Below are positions 32,438 through 41,020 of a DNA stretch of 64,000 bases, piece after piece. Below the pieces are notes generated by a model that had not been told where the DNA came from, made no database searches, and was given only the letters and a program-made list of their open reading frames with translations. The stretch is from Nocardia sp. NBC_01329 (GTDB lineage Bacteria > Actinomycetota > Actinomycetes > Mycobacteriales > Mycobacteriaceae), in contig NZ_CP108381.1 in NCBI RefSeq assembly GCF_035956715.1, positions 4,558,001 to 4,622,000 of the forward strand. Reading direction: 5' to 3'. The number at the start of each line of letters is the position of its first letter. The first letter of the stretch is position 1. Made by a program: the position numbers and the translations under genes.

Positions 32438-35400
32438 TCATAGAGTGGGACGGTTCCTGTCCGGTGGCGGGTATGGCGTCACGAAGAAAACATCTATCGT
32501 TACAGATGGGTAGGCCGCTTGGAACCGGGCTATGGTCCGGTTACACGAGAAGCACGGTGTCTGCTCCACGAAGAGCCGGACGCGACCAGCCGCCGGACTG
32601 TTTCCGCTGGCAGCCACCGGATACTGCAGCCGCAATATTCGATGTAGGTGTTCGAGCATATTGTTCTCGGCGTCGTTCGACCGAAGCCTCTCGGGGGGAA
32701 CATCACCGGGCATGATCGAGTTCTCCGAGGAAGGTGCAGCAACCGGAGGCAATGAAGATCCTGCGGGGGCATTGATCGACGGATCCTGAGTTCCACTGAA
32801 TCCTGCGAAAGAGCCTGATAGCTCACCTATCTCGTAGTGCAGTGCTCCGCCCATAGTCCGCCATCCGATATTTGCGGTCCGGCGGAATTCGCGTTGCATT
32901 TCCAAGAGGTCGCTGATCGCAGGGTCATCTACCTCCACCTGCCTGATGTTCGGCCGTTCACCGGTATCTTCGGCCCCATCGCCACCGTCCCCAGTCGTCG
33001 GTGGGCCAGGGTCATCACCCCCCGGCGCTCCGTCTCCGAAACTTTCGGCTTCCTCTCGGCCTGTCGAGGTGTCCGACGCGTCGAATACCCTGCTGTCTTC
33101 ACTGGAGCTCGGGTTTCGCTCTAGAACTGGAAGGTCCCGGCCGGCGGCCAGGTCCCGGTCTCCTGGCTCCGGTCCTCCGCCCAGGCCGCTGCTTCGCTGC
33201 ACGCCGGGTGGATCACTTGCACGTTGGTCACCATGTGGAATGTTTGTTTGTTGATCAGCAGCAGATGGTCGATCGGGGGTTCCATCGGCGGGTCGGTCAG
33301 CGACCGGGCCTGTACTCGGTACTCGATATCGGTCGGGGTTTCCCGGGTCGCCTGGATCTGCACGTTCCAGGTCGGGGGATACACTCGGGCGCCCTGGACC
33401 GGTTGACCCGACCGGATCGACTGGTCGTACTCCTGGCCGATCACTTCCGGGGGCATGCTGCGATGTTCGGTGATCACCCCGGTCTGTTTGTTCACCACGA
33501 AGTTCCCCAGCCCCAGGCCCAGACCGGCTGCTATCTCCTGCTGGCTCAGGATCGGGCGGCACACCCATCCGAACTCCGTCTCCAGGAGGCTGAATTCCGC
33601 CTCCGGGCCGAACGGCTCCCTCAGGTATCGGTCCACTTGGTTGCTGGTGCGGAACGGGGGCTCCGGGTGCATTGACGACTCCTTGCTGAGGGGGTACCGG
33701 GATGGAATACAGCTGGTTCGAGTTCGCCACCATAGCGGGCGGCGGGAACGATGAGGTCTGTCCTGATTGGGGATCCCACCACACGGGTCCGCCGGCGCCG
33801 TAGGGGTAGACGACGACGGTGGCGTGGCTTCCGCCCTGACTCCAACTGTTCACCACCAGCGCCGAGGATCCGGGACCCATCGCGGCGATATGGTTGTGCA
33901 GGTCGAAGAATTGCTGCGGCACCGGCACGTTCGGATCGTGTGCCCGCAGGGGGCTGCCCAGCCAGGCAGCCGCTCGTTCGACACCACCGATTTCACCCGA
34001 TACTCGGTCGAGGCGGAACAATCCTTGGCGATCCCGCCAACGCGGCGCCGAGACCTGCGGGTCCCCGTAGAAGGACGACAGTGCCGACAGGGAACAGTCG
34101 AGACAGTTGTTACCACGACCGGCGACCGACGGGCCGCCGTCGTTGACCAACTGGCTGTACGGGTGGAAGCGGGGGTCGGCGCCCACGACGAATCTGTTCC
34201 CGTTTCGGAGTGAATCCTCGACCATCTGCTGATACGCCGGGTTCTCGACGGGACGGAGCCTGCCCCGTCCCTCGACACGTGAGTTCGACGGATTCGGGAA
34301 ACGCGGGGCGGTATTCGCTCGAGCTATGTCATTGCTGAGCGCCCGGAGGTCATCGGGAGTGAGCGTCGGATCGCTGCCCGAGCGGACCGGATCCAATCCG
34401 AGTTGCTCCCGGACATTGTTGGTGATCGTTTCGGGCGTGGAATCGACCGACCAGGTATTCGTGCCTGTCGGGCGCCCCTGCGAGGTGCTGATGTGCACGT
34501 CGGCGTCGTGAGGATCGGGAGTGAAAACGACGTCCACCAGCACCCGGTCACCGCTGACCAGCTGCGGCGCGGTGTTCAGGTCTGTGTCGATGCTGCGTTC
34601 GGTGTTCGCGATCAGCCGGTTGATATCGGCCGAGGTGACATTCAGGCCGAGGGTGGGGTGGACGCGCACGGTGAGTACATGCAACGTCTCACCGTTCGGC
34701 AGCCGGTGTCGGGTGGCGCGGTAGGCCGGACGGCCGTGCGGATTCCGGCTGCTTCGCACCGGAGTCACCCGGTTGCCGAGGGGAGGTTGGGTGCGGTGGA
34801 ATTCGCGGGCGGCTCGGGCCGCTCTGATATCGCTGTCCGAACGAGCCGGGCGATGCCGGTCCGGCCGCCACCACGAACGACCCGGATCAGGTGGATCGGA
34901 GGTACCCGACGGTGAGTTCTGGTGCGGGCCGCCGGGCGGCGGCGGTTCCGCGGGCCGGGCGTTCGACGGTCCCGCGGGTTCGGGGCCGGAGCCCGCGGGG
35001 TGGGTCGGTGGAACCGGATTCGACTCCAGACCGGGATCTGCGCTCGAAGTGTACGACTGCTCGGGCGAACTCCAGATCGGATCGTTCGAGGAGCTCGTCG
35101 ACGGCCGAGTGGATCGGTCGGACCGAACCGGTTCGGATGTCGAGTCCGGCGGGCTTTCGTCAGCTGTCCGTGGCGAGGTGGGCGCGGCGGCCGGAGTCGT
35201 GGGTGTGCTGTCGGATGTGTCCGCGCGAGATGGACCGGAGGGGTGCGGCGGATCGTCCGTCCGGTATGGTCCGGCCTCAGTGGATTCGGCACGGTCGGTG
35301 GCCGGCGAGGTCCGGCTCGGGATCGGCGGCCGGGCGAAATCGGCCAGGAACCGGGCGTGGTTGGCCGGGTCGAAGAGGTTGTAGGGATAGCCGGGTGTAT

Positions 35401-37534
35401 CCGGTGGCGTGTCCGGGGTGCCGGGCGTGGTCTGGTCGCGCGAGCCCTCGGCATCAGCGGTCGGGCGGGCGGCTCGGGATGCCGATGGCCCGGCACGGGT
35501 TCCCGAAGCGGGATTCGCGCCGGCCGTCGCCGGAGTTGCCGCTGCCTCCGGGGCCGAATTGATACGAGGAGCGTCTGCCGATGAACCGCCCGATGTGGGC
35601 GGAGCGACGGGTCCGGGTTGGACGGTCGGTGTAGCGGCAGCGGCCGAGGTGGTGGTGGTCGTTTCCGTGGCAGCGGGTTCGAGCGTCGTCGCGCCGGGGA
35701 CACTCTGCGACGGAGAGTGTCCTTGACCGTTGGCGGTCTCCGAGCCGTTCGAGGTTGTGGTACCGGTAGGGGTGTCCGGGTCGGTCGGGGTATCCGAGCT
35801 GGTCGAGGTGCCCGGAGTTGTCGAAGCGTCCGGCGTTGTCGAGGCGTCCGGCGTTGTCGAGGCGTCCGGCGTTGTCGAGGCGTCCGGCGTTGTCGAGGCG
35901 TCCGGCGTTGTCGAGGCGTCCGGCGTTGTCGAGGCGTCCGGCGTTGTCGAGGCGTCCGGCGTTGTCGAGGCGTCCGGCGTTGTCGAGGCGTCCGGCGTTG
36001 TCGAGGCGTCCGGAGTGGTCGAGGCGTCCGGAGTGGTCGCGGGCGCGGGAGTTGCGGCAGCGGGCGTTCCGGCATCCGGTGAGGCCGAAGGTTCCGGGCC
36101 CAGGTCGAGGCTGGAGGTCTGCTGTGGAGTTTCCGGGCTTGCTTCGGGGGGCGGATTCGCGGCGGTGGGTTCGTCTGCTCCGCCCGGTGCGCTCGTGGTC
36201 TCCGGTGCGGCCGGGGAGCCGGAGGGCGGATCTCCGGCCGCCGGGTGTGTTCCGTCGCCGGAGGTCTGGGATGGCGTATCAGCGGTTCCGGGATCGGTAT
36301 CCGAGGGTTGCCCAGAAGGCTGCTGATCCGACGCCGAGGGCTGTGTGGAGGTGTCCGGAGCGGGTTGGGGGTTCGTGCCCGACGGCTGAGTCGGCTGCTG
36401 ACTCTGGTTCTGCGACTGACCCTGGTCCTGGGTGTCCCGGACGCCCGAGTCCTGTTCAGAGCCCGAATCGGATGCCTCATTATCGCCGTCGGGCTGGTTT
36501 CCGGTATCCGATGACTCGTTCGACTCGCCTTCGTCACCACCGGTCTCGTTGTTCTCACCGGCGCTGTTCGGGCTGTCGCCGGAGTTGCTCTCTCCCAGCG
36601 TTTCCCCACCGCGTTGCAACCCGCCCGCCGCGGCGGAGGAGAGATTCTCCGGCGAGAGCGCGTTCTCCCAGCTGAATTCGCGGTCGTTGAGCGCCGCGTC
36701 GGTGGCCTCACCGGCCACCTCCCCCGCGACGCTCGCGACCGTCTCCTTGCCCGCGTCCTTGGCGGCATTGGCCAGCGGGCTGCCGCCTTCCGGGCCGCCG
36801 GGTACATTTCGGCTGGTCAACCCGTCGGGACCCATCGCACCCGTGACGGCGCCGCTGGCCGCGGCGGTTAGCGCGGTCTTACCGGCCTCCGTCAGGTCGT
36901 CGGTCGTGATCTCGTCGCGGCGACCGGTCGCCACTTGCAGGGCCTTGGTGCCCAGGTCGAGCACGGTCTCCTCCAGTGCCGCTTCCCAGGCTCCACGGAC
37001 CGCGGCTCGGGCGGCCGCTTTCAGCGCGGCCTTCGAGAGAATGCGCTGCACCAGCTGTTTTATCGCGACCCGGATCGCGATCCGGGTCGTTACCTGAGCC
37101 GCGGCCGCCTCCGCGGCGGCTGCCGGGGCGCCGATGCCGGTGGATGCGGCGGCGAGGGCCACGGCCATTTCGACGGCGAAGATCGCCAGACTGGCCAGGA
37201 TCACCAGTTTGGTCTGCTCGATATCGGCCGCACCGTCACCGATCTCGTCGGCGAGGGTTTCGATATGGGCGATCAGACCGTCGAACGCGCCCTGGCCGTG
37301 CCCCAACTGGGTCCATCGGTCCGAGATCGCCTGCGCGGTGTCGCCTTCGATCGATGCCAGCACCTGGTCGATCGCGTAATCGGCGTCGGCGTCCAGGCCT
37401 CTCAGATCGGTGGCGAGCTGTGTCCACGCCGACTCGACCCGCCGCATCGCGGTCTCGTCGCCCTCCGGCCAGTCACCGGCTCCCACAACGTATTTCGCCA
37501 CCCACTGCAGCGATTCCGGGATCTCGATACCCAT
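32438..37534 (-). CDS. polymorphic toxin, T7SS type, with Tox-PL and deaminase-like domains
   Basis: Single open frame of 1698 residues. Residues 1-110 resemble the CpnT-like/WXG N-terminal domain of T7SS-exported toxins, followed by a hydrophobic segment (about 108-140) and a long disordered region with 12 TTPDAS repeats (about 500-571). Around 1130-1280 is a papain-like Tox-PL (glutamine deamidase) domain: Cys1144 in NNCLDC, His1237 in GSHATVVV, Asp1254 in WWDPQSG. The last 110 or so residues resemble the BURPS668_1122-type deaminase toxins: Glu1623 in DAENNML and zinc cysteines 1661 and 1664 in PCFSC. Between the domains, residues about 1288-1471 are read from the wrong frame of another gene (33121-33672), with atypical third-position composition. 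Whether one protein is really made is open. Confidence 0.8.
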   Translation of the reverse strand: MGIEIPESLQWVAKYVVGAGDWPEGDETAMRRVESAWTQLATDLRGLDADADYAIDQVLASIEGDTAQAISDRWTQLGHGQGAFDGLIAHIETLADEIGDGAADIEQTKLVILASLAIFAVEMAVALAAASTGIGAPAAAAEAAAAQVTTRIAIRVAIKQLVQRILSKAALKAAARAAVRGAWEAALEETVLDLGTKALQVATGRRDEITTDDLTEAGKTALTAAASGAVTGAMGPDGLTSRNVPGGPEGGSPLANAAKDAGKETVASVAGEVAGEATDAALNDREFSWENALSPENLSSAAAGGLQRGGETLGESNSGDSPNSAGENNETGGDEGESNESSDTGNQPDGDNEASDSGSEQDSGVRDTQDQGQSQNQSQQPTQPSGTNPQPAPDTSTQPSASDQQPSGQPSDTDPGTADTPSQTSGDGTHPAAGDPPSGSPAAPETTSAPGGADEPTAANPPPEASPETPQQTSSLDLGPEPSASPDAGTPAAATPAPATTPDASTTPDASTTPDASTTPDASTTPDASTTPDASTTPDASTTPDASTTPDASTTPDASTTPDASTTPDASTTPGTSTSSDTPTDPDTPTGTTTSNGSETANGQGHSPSQSVPGATTLEPAATETTTTTSAAAATPTVQPGPVAPPTSGGSSADAPRINSAPEAAATPATAGANPASGTRAGPSASRAARPTADAEGSRDQTTPGTPDTPPDTPGYPYNLFDPANHARFLADFARPPIPSRTSPATDRAESTEAGPYRTDDPPHPSGPSRADTSDSTPTTPAAAPTSPRTADESPPDSTSEPVRSDRSTRPSTSSSNDPIWSSPEQSYTSSADPGLESNPVPPTHPAGSGPEPAGPSNARPAEPPPPGGPHQNSPSGTSDPPDPGRSWWRPDRHRPARSDSDIRAARAAREFHRTQPPLGNRVTPVRSSRNPHGRPAYRATRHRLPNGETLHVLTVRVHPTLGLNVTSADINRLIANTERSIDTDLNTAPQLVSGDRVLVDVVFTPDPHDADVHISTSQGRPTGTNTWSVDSTPETITNNVREQLGLDPVRSGSDPTLTPDDLRALSNDIARANTAPRFPNPSNSRVEGRGRLRPVENPAYQQMVEDSLRNGNRFVVGADPRFHPYSQLVNDGGPSVAGRGNNCLDCSLSALSSFYGDPQVSAPRWRDRQGLFRLDRVSGEIGGVERAAAWLGSPLRAHDPNVPVPQQFFDLHNHIAAMGPGSSALVVNSWSQGGSHATVVVYPYGAGGPVWWDPQSGQTSSFPPPAMVANSNQLYSIPVPPQQGVVNAPGAPVPHQQPSGPIPEGAVRPGGGIQPPGDGVRMGVPPDPEPAGDSSRSGPGAGELRGEQTDRGDHRTSQHAPGSDRPGVRPVDPVGSTGPGRPSVSPDLERADPGDPGNPDRYRVPSTGPVADRPADGTPDRPSAADQQTNIPHGDQRASDPPGVQRSSGLGGGPEPGDRDLAAGRDLPVLERNPSSSEDSRVFDASDTSTGREEAESFGDGAPGGDDPGPPTTGDGGDGAEDTGERPNIRQVEVDDPAISDLLEMQREFRRTANIGWRTMGGALHYEIGELSGSFAGFSGTQDPSINAPAGSSLPPVAAPSSENSIMPGDVPPERLRSNDAENNMLEHLHRILRLQYPVAASGNSPAAGRVRLFVEQTPCFSCNRTIARFQAAYPSVTIDVFFVTPYPPPDRNRPTL
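33121..33672 (-). CDS. nested gene, probable immunity protein (YrhB/Imm35-like)
   Basis: A 183-residue protein encoded wholly inside the toxin frame, on the same strand but in another frame. The ATG at 33672 follows AAGGAG at seven bases, an excellent ribosome binding site. Its codons end overwhelmingly in G or C, as expected for a real gene here, whereas the toxin frame across the same bases does not. Visible features are LGNFVVNKQTGVITEHR and PPEVIGQEYDQSI, similar to the YrhB/Imm35 pattern (a residue-tag motif VxxxTGxV), and a later DHLLLINKQTFHMVTN strand. It begins right after the Tox-PL domain, so it most likely is that domain's immunity protein (inference). Confidence 0.78.
   Translation of the reverse strand: MHPEPPFRTSNQVDRYLREPFGPEAEFSLLETEFGWVCRPILSQQEIAAGLGLGLGNFVVNKQTGVITEHRSMPPEVIGQEYDQSIRSGQPVQGARVYPPTWNVQIQATRETPTDIEYRVQARSLTDPPMEPPIDHLLLINKQTFHMVTNVQVIHPACSEAAAWAEDRSQETGTWPPAGTFQF
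35821..36036. repeat. tandem repeat, 12 units of 18 bp, inside the toxin gene
   Basis: Twelve consecutive copies of TCGAGGCGTCCGGCGTTG (plus-strand orientation); the first and the last two carry one or two changes. On the minus strand they encode TTPDAS hexapeptides in the disordered linker. The near-identity at DNA level, including synonymous positions, points to recent expansion by slippage, and copy number is likely variable among strains. Confidence 0.92.
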
Positions 37535-37921
37535 TCAGCGCACTCCCGCCGAAGCGAACCGTATTCCCGGCGCGAGGTGGCGGACACCACGTTCCCACGC
37601 ACCCGAGCGGCGCATCATCCGACCCCTCAGCCTCGACAACAGATCCATCACCCATATCCGACGGCGACGAACACGACCTGGTTCCATCGATCCGAAAAAT
37701 TTCCCGATCTGTCGGAGCGAGCCGAATTGTGCCATCCGTCGCCGTAAATCGCCCCACCGGCGAACGACAGGGCGCATGCCACCCGGGGCCGGTCCGGATC
37801 GGGTCCGTAGGCGCAACGATCGAAGCCGGATCCCCGGGAGAGTCCAATATGCTGACCACAGTCCGCGTATGCCGGTTGGCGCGAAGGCAGCCGATCCCGC
37901 CCGACACGAAGGGAACCCATT
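37535..37921. other. gene-free divergent region (toxin / AIM24)
   Basis: No gene is supported in 387 bases. The region must carry the promoters of the toxin gene (minus) and the AIM24 gene (plus). GGGAG lies at proper spacing before the toxin ATG, and AAGGGAA lies before the AIM24 GTG. No convincing palindrome was found. Confidence 0.4.
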
Positions 37922-38575
37922 GTGCAGAGTGAACTGTTCGCCGCCGAGAACACGGCCCAGCCCGCGACAGCTCCGGGCCTGACCGCGCAGAGCGCGAAAT
38001 CTCTGAAGTACGCCGTCAACGGTGAGTGTCTCGCCCGGCAAGGGTCGATGGTCGCCTTCCGAGGCGACCTGCGGTTCGAGAAGAAGGGGCAGGGCGTCGG
38101 GAAGTTCCTGCAGCGTGCATTCACCGGCGAAGGCGTGCCGCTGATGACGGTGCGCGGTCAGGGCGAGGCATGGTTCGCCCATTTCGACCGCAACTGTTTC
38201 ATCGTCGACCTCGTCCAGGGTGACGCGCTCACCCTCAACGGCAGCAATGTCCTGGTGTTCGATTCGAGCCTGCAGTACGACATCCGCATGGTGCAGGGCG
38301 TCGGGATGGCAGGTGGCGGGTTGTTCAACTGTGTGTTCTCCGGCCAGGGGCGATTGGGGCTGGTTTGCGCGGGGACGCCGATCATCATTCCGGTGCACCC
38401 GCAGGCCCCGGTTTTCGTCGACACCGACGCCGTGGTCGGCTGGAGCGCGAACCTGCAGACCTCACTGAACCGGTCGCAGTCGTTCGGTTCGATGGTTCGC
38501 GGCGGCTCGGGTGAGGTGTACCAGCTCCGGCTCGACGGAGAAGGTTTCGTCATCGTCCAGCCCAGCGAGGCCTGA
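37922..38575 (+). CDS. AIM24 family protein
   Basis: Protein of 217 residues matching the AIM24 beta-rich family: LKYAVNGECLARQGSMVAF near the N-terminus, VPLMTVRGQGEAWFAH, VDLVQGDALTLNGSNVLVF and NCVFSGQGRLGLV. Bacterial members are cytosolic and of unknown role; the fold is a beta-prism-like TRAP-type repeat. The GTG start is preceded by AAGGGAA. It is transcribed away from the toxin and is probably unrelated to it. Confidence 0.83.
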   Translation: MQSELFAAENTAQPATAPGLTAQSAKSLKYAVNGECLARQGSMVAFRGDLRFEKKGQGVGKFLQRAFTGEGVPLMTVRGQGEAWFAHFDRNCFIVDLVQGDALTLNGSNVLVFDSSLQYDIRMVQGVGMAGGGLFNCVFSGQGRLGLVCAGTPIIIPVHPQAPVFVDTDAVVGWSANLQTSLNRSQSFGSMVRGGSGEVYQLRLDGEGFVIVQPSEA

Positions 38576-38600
38576 CCCGCCGGACACCCGGCTCGCCGTT

Positions 38601-39173
38601 TCACAGCTCCGGCGCGGTCCGCAGCCGCATCAGGTGCGGGTGGTTTGCTTCGTCGAGGGCGAGCGCGGCGGTCCACAGCGAGCTGTCCAGTGCCCCGGTG
38701 ACGCGCCATTCGTCCGGTGCGTTCGCGGGGATGTGTATCCGCACCGGGTCCAGCTCTGTCAGGTGCCGCCCGACCACGGCCCACCACTGCCGACCGGTCG
38801 CATCGACGATCGCGGCCACGATCAGATCGTCCTCGCCGGGCAACTGTCCGGCCGCCGCACGCACCACGTCGGGGATGTGCCGGTTCTCCGGCCGATCGGC
38901 GAGCTGATCCGCGAATACGACGAAAACCAGTCCGAAACCGAATATCCCCGGCCCGAGTACCTTGCGCAGGCCGGCCGCACACAGATGAATCGGATTGGGT
39001 TCGTACGCATCCCGGTCACCGGTGAGATCGACCGTCGCGCAGTCTGCGTCTATGGCCCGGCCGTCGAAGCGGAACCCGTACAGCATCGGCATCAGCGTGG
39101 TAGGCAGCGACAGCAGATAACGGGCGGCGATCTCGTCGACGGACTCGGGATCGGGATAACGGATCTCGCTCAT
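38601..39173 (-). CDS. hypothetical protein, coupled to the next upstream gene
   Basis: Protein of 190 residues, no family recognised. It includes a hydrophobic glycine-rich strand (GPGIFGFGLVFVVFADQ), IVAAIVDATGRQWWAVVGR, and a C-terminal segment ALALDEANHPHLMRLR. No signal peptide. The ATG at 39173 overlaps the stop of the upstream gene (ATGA), so the pair is translated together. Confidence 0.6.
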   Translation of the reverse strand: MSEIRYPDPESVDEIAARYLLSLPTTLMPMLYGFRFDGRAIDADCATVDLTGDRDAYEPNPIHLCAAGLRKVLGPGIFGFGLVFVVFADQLADRPENRHIPDVVRAAAGQLPGEDDLIVAAIVDATGRQWWAVVGRHLTELDPVRIHIPANAPDEWRVTGALDSSLWTAALALDEANHPHLMRLRTAPEL

Positions 39174-39556
39174 CCGCGGCCGGCCGCGACCGCGAGGGAA
39201 GTCCAGAGATCGTGCCGGACCGCGTCCCACAGCGGCGCCAATTCCGGGCAACGCTCCCGCATCTCCGCCAGATCCGGCGTACCCACCACCGAAACCGCTC
39301 TCCCGGATTCAGCACGCACCTCGACGATCCGGACGCAATTCCGGTCGAGTCGCCACACCGCCACACAACCGCCGTACTCGGTGCGACGGACACTCCGCGA
39401 CGCCTCACGCCGGGGCGGGTGGCCCTCGGGCGCGGAACGCACACCGGAGAACCCGCGAGCCCACCCGGCTCGGTGCACAGCGTCGTCCGCGCTGGAACTC
39501 CGGTCGCGAACCTGTCGTATCGCCCTGGTCAGCGGGCTTCCGTGTTGCTCGGCCAT
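39170..39556 (-). CDS. hypothetical protein
   Basis: Protein of 128 residues, no family recognised. The N-terminal third is rich in Arg, and the rest contains GCVAVWRLDRNCVRIVEVR and ELAPLWDAVRHDLWTSLAV, suggesting a small alpha/beta domain. It is the first gene of a two-gene minus-strand unit and diverges from the XRE regulator at 39718 with 161 bases between them. That arrangement raises the possibility that the regulator controls it. Confidence 0.55.
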   Translation of the reverse strand: MAEQHGSPLTRAIRQVRDRSSSADDAVHRAGWARGFSGVRSAPEGHPPRREASRSVRRTEYGGCVAVWRLDRNCVRIVEVRAESGRAVSVVGTPDLAEMRERCPELAPLWDAVRHDLWTSLAVAAGRG

Positions 39557-39717
39557 GTGGTTATGTTGCTGCCCGCACGCCGCGCCCGTACGGCTCAGCG
39601 GGACAGCAGTATTCAGCTCGTCCGTACACCCAGACCACAGTCCGGTCGACCGAGCGGCGTCGTCCGAAACGGACCTTCACCTGGGCCGTTACGGACCGAC
39701 CAGGGGAAGGGGAACTC

Positions 39718-40611
39718 GTGACAGGAAACGATCGACCCGGTTCGACACTGCCGCGGCGGCAACTGGGCCGCGCCCTGCGGGAAGCGCGGGAGGGGGTGGG
39801 GTTCACCCTCGAACAAGCGGCACAGGAGATGGAGATGAGCAAGACCGCGCTCATCCGGCTGGAGAAGGGGCACAACGAGAAGGTCAAACTGCGGGACGTG
39901 GAGGGGTTCGGAAGGCTGTACGAGCTCGACGACATCTACATCGAAGATCTCAAAGAGTTGGCTCAGCAGACCGCGACCAAGTCGTGGTGGAACGGAACCC
40001 GCCGCACGTTCAGGGGTGGGTTCACCACCTATCTGAGGCTCGAATCGGCGGCATCTCACCTGAGTGCCTTCCAGCCCTCGATCATTCCTGGACTTCTGCA
40101 ATCGCTCGAGTACATGAGAGCTGTCGAAAGACCATTTTTCTCGCAGGATACCCAAGAATCCGTCGAACGCCGTATCGCGCTGCGCATGCGCCGAGCGGCC
40201 ATTCTGACTCGGCGGAACAGTCCTGTGTCAGCAGAGTTCTTGGTACACGAGAGCGCTCTGCACACGCAGGTGGGTCCAGCGGCGGTGATGAGCACCCAGC
40301 TGCGGCACATGGCCGATATGAGCACGCTTCCCAACTTGGCCGTGCGAATACTCCCTTTTGCGGCAGGCTTTCCAGGAAAATGGAACCCCGTTCTTCCCTA
40401 CATCATCCTCGATTTCCCGGAGCGCAGTCGCGAGTTTCAAAACGAGCCACCCGTTGTTTACACCGAAACAACTACTGGATCAATGTTTTTCGAGAGTATC
40501 GGGGACCTTGCCATCTATCGTGACATTCACGAGACGCTCCAAGGCGCAACGCTTGACGAACAGCGGTCCCGGGACCTGCTACGGCAAATAGCAAGGAGAT
40601 ACAGGTCATGA
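39718..40611 (+). CDS. XRE-family regulator with DUF5753 domain
   Basis: Regulator of 297 residues. The helix-turn-helix holds GRALREAREGVGFTLEQAA and MEMSKTALIRLEKG. The DUF5753 part has FQPSIIPGLLQSLEYMRAV, FLVHESALHTQVG and the C-terminal DLAIYRDIHETLQGATLDEQ. The GTG start follows AAGGGGAA. The last third is AT-richer than the rest. Such genes are normally followed by an intact DUF397 partner; here that partner is frameshifted (40608-40799) and starts within the regulator's stop (ATGA). Confidence 0.85.
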   Translation: MTGNDRPGSTLPRRQLGRALREAREGVGFTLEQAAQEMEMSKTALIRLEKGHNEKVKLRDVEGFGRLYELDDIYIEDLKELAQQTATKSWWNGTRRTFRGGFTTYLRLESAASHLSAFQPSIIPGLLQSLEYMRAVERPFFSQDTQESVERRIALRMRRAAILTRRNSPVSAEFLVHESALHTQVGPAAVMSTQLRHMADMSTLPNLAVRILPFAAGFPGKWNPVLPYIILDFPERSREFQNEPPVVYTETTTGSMFFESIGDLAIYRDIHETLQGATLDEQRSRDLLRQIARRYRS

Positions 40612-40799
40612 CGTTCGATCCGACCCACTCCGCCTTTTTCAACTCATCGCGCAGCTACGCGCAGAACGAGAACGCGTCGAAATCACCCGGCTCGACGATG
40701 CGAAGGCCGGAGTCCGACAGCAGACGTAGCCGGGCAGGCCGACATTTGGTCTTCGGCCGAAAGCTCGGTCGTCGTTTGCGAACATCATGAGGAATTACG
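40608..40799 (+). pseudogene. decayed DUF397 gene
   Basis: The ATG overlaps the XRE stop as in intact XRE/DUF397 pairs, and the first residues MTFDPTHSAFFNSSRSYAQ fit the DUF397 N-terminus. The expected middle motif VEITRLDDAKAGVR is present but one frame away, beginning at about 40676. The C-terminal HLVFGRK motif is back in the first frame, and SSFANIM needs yet another shift. At least three frame changes are required to rebuild the family pattern, so the gene is most likely dead. As written, the first frame gives a 60-residue product. Confidence 0.7.
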
Positions 40800-41020
40800 T
40801 TCTCGACCTTCTATCGGCTTGACTCAAGCGGCCGGCAGATGTGTTCTCTTCTGACCGGGGACCAAGCCCGGGGTCCAAAAAAGGCCGATTCAATGGACTT
40901 CCGGGCATCTCGTCCAAAAACGCCTATCCGGACACCGTTGAGGGCCTCCCGCATCGAGACACCAACAAGTATGATGTGCCGGGGCCGTGCGGAGGGCTCA
41001 CACGTCGCAGCAGGAGGGGT

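Noticed and set aside
35821..36036. CRISPR array
   Set aside because: The 18-bp units are directly adjacent with no spacers and are in frame with a protein-coding linker.
34765..36807. A 680-residue Arg/Pro-rich frame opposite in phase to the toxin gene
   Set aside because: It is the alternative frame of the Pro/Thr/Ser-rich linker and repeat region; the composition is that of a shadow frame, with no domain and no start signals.
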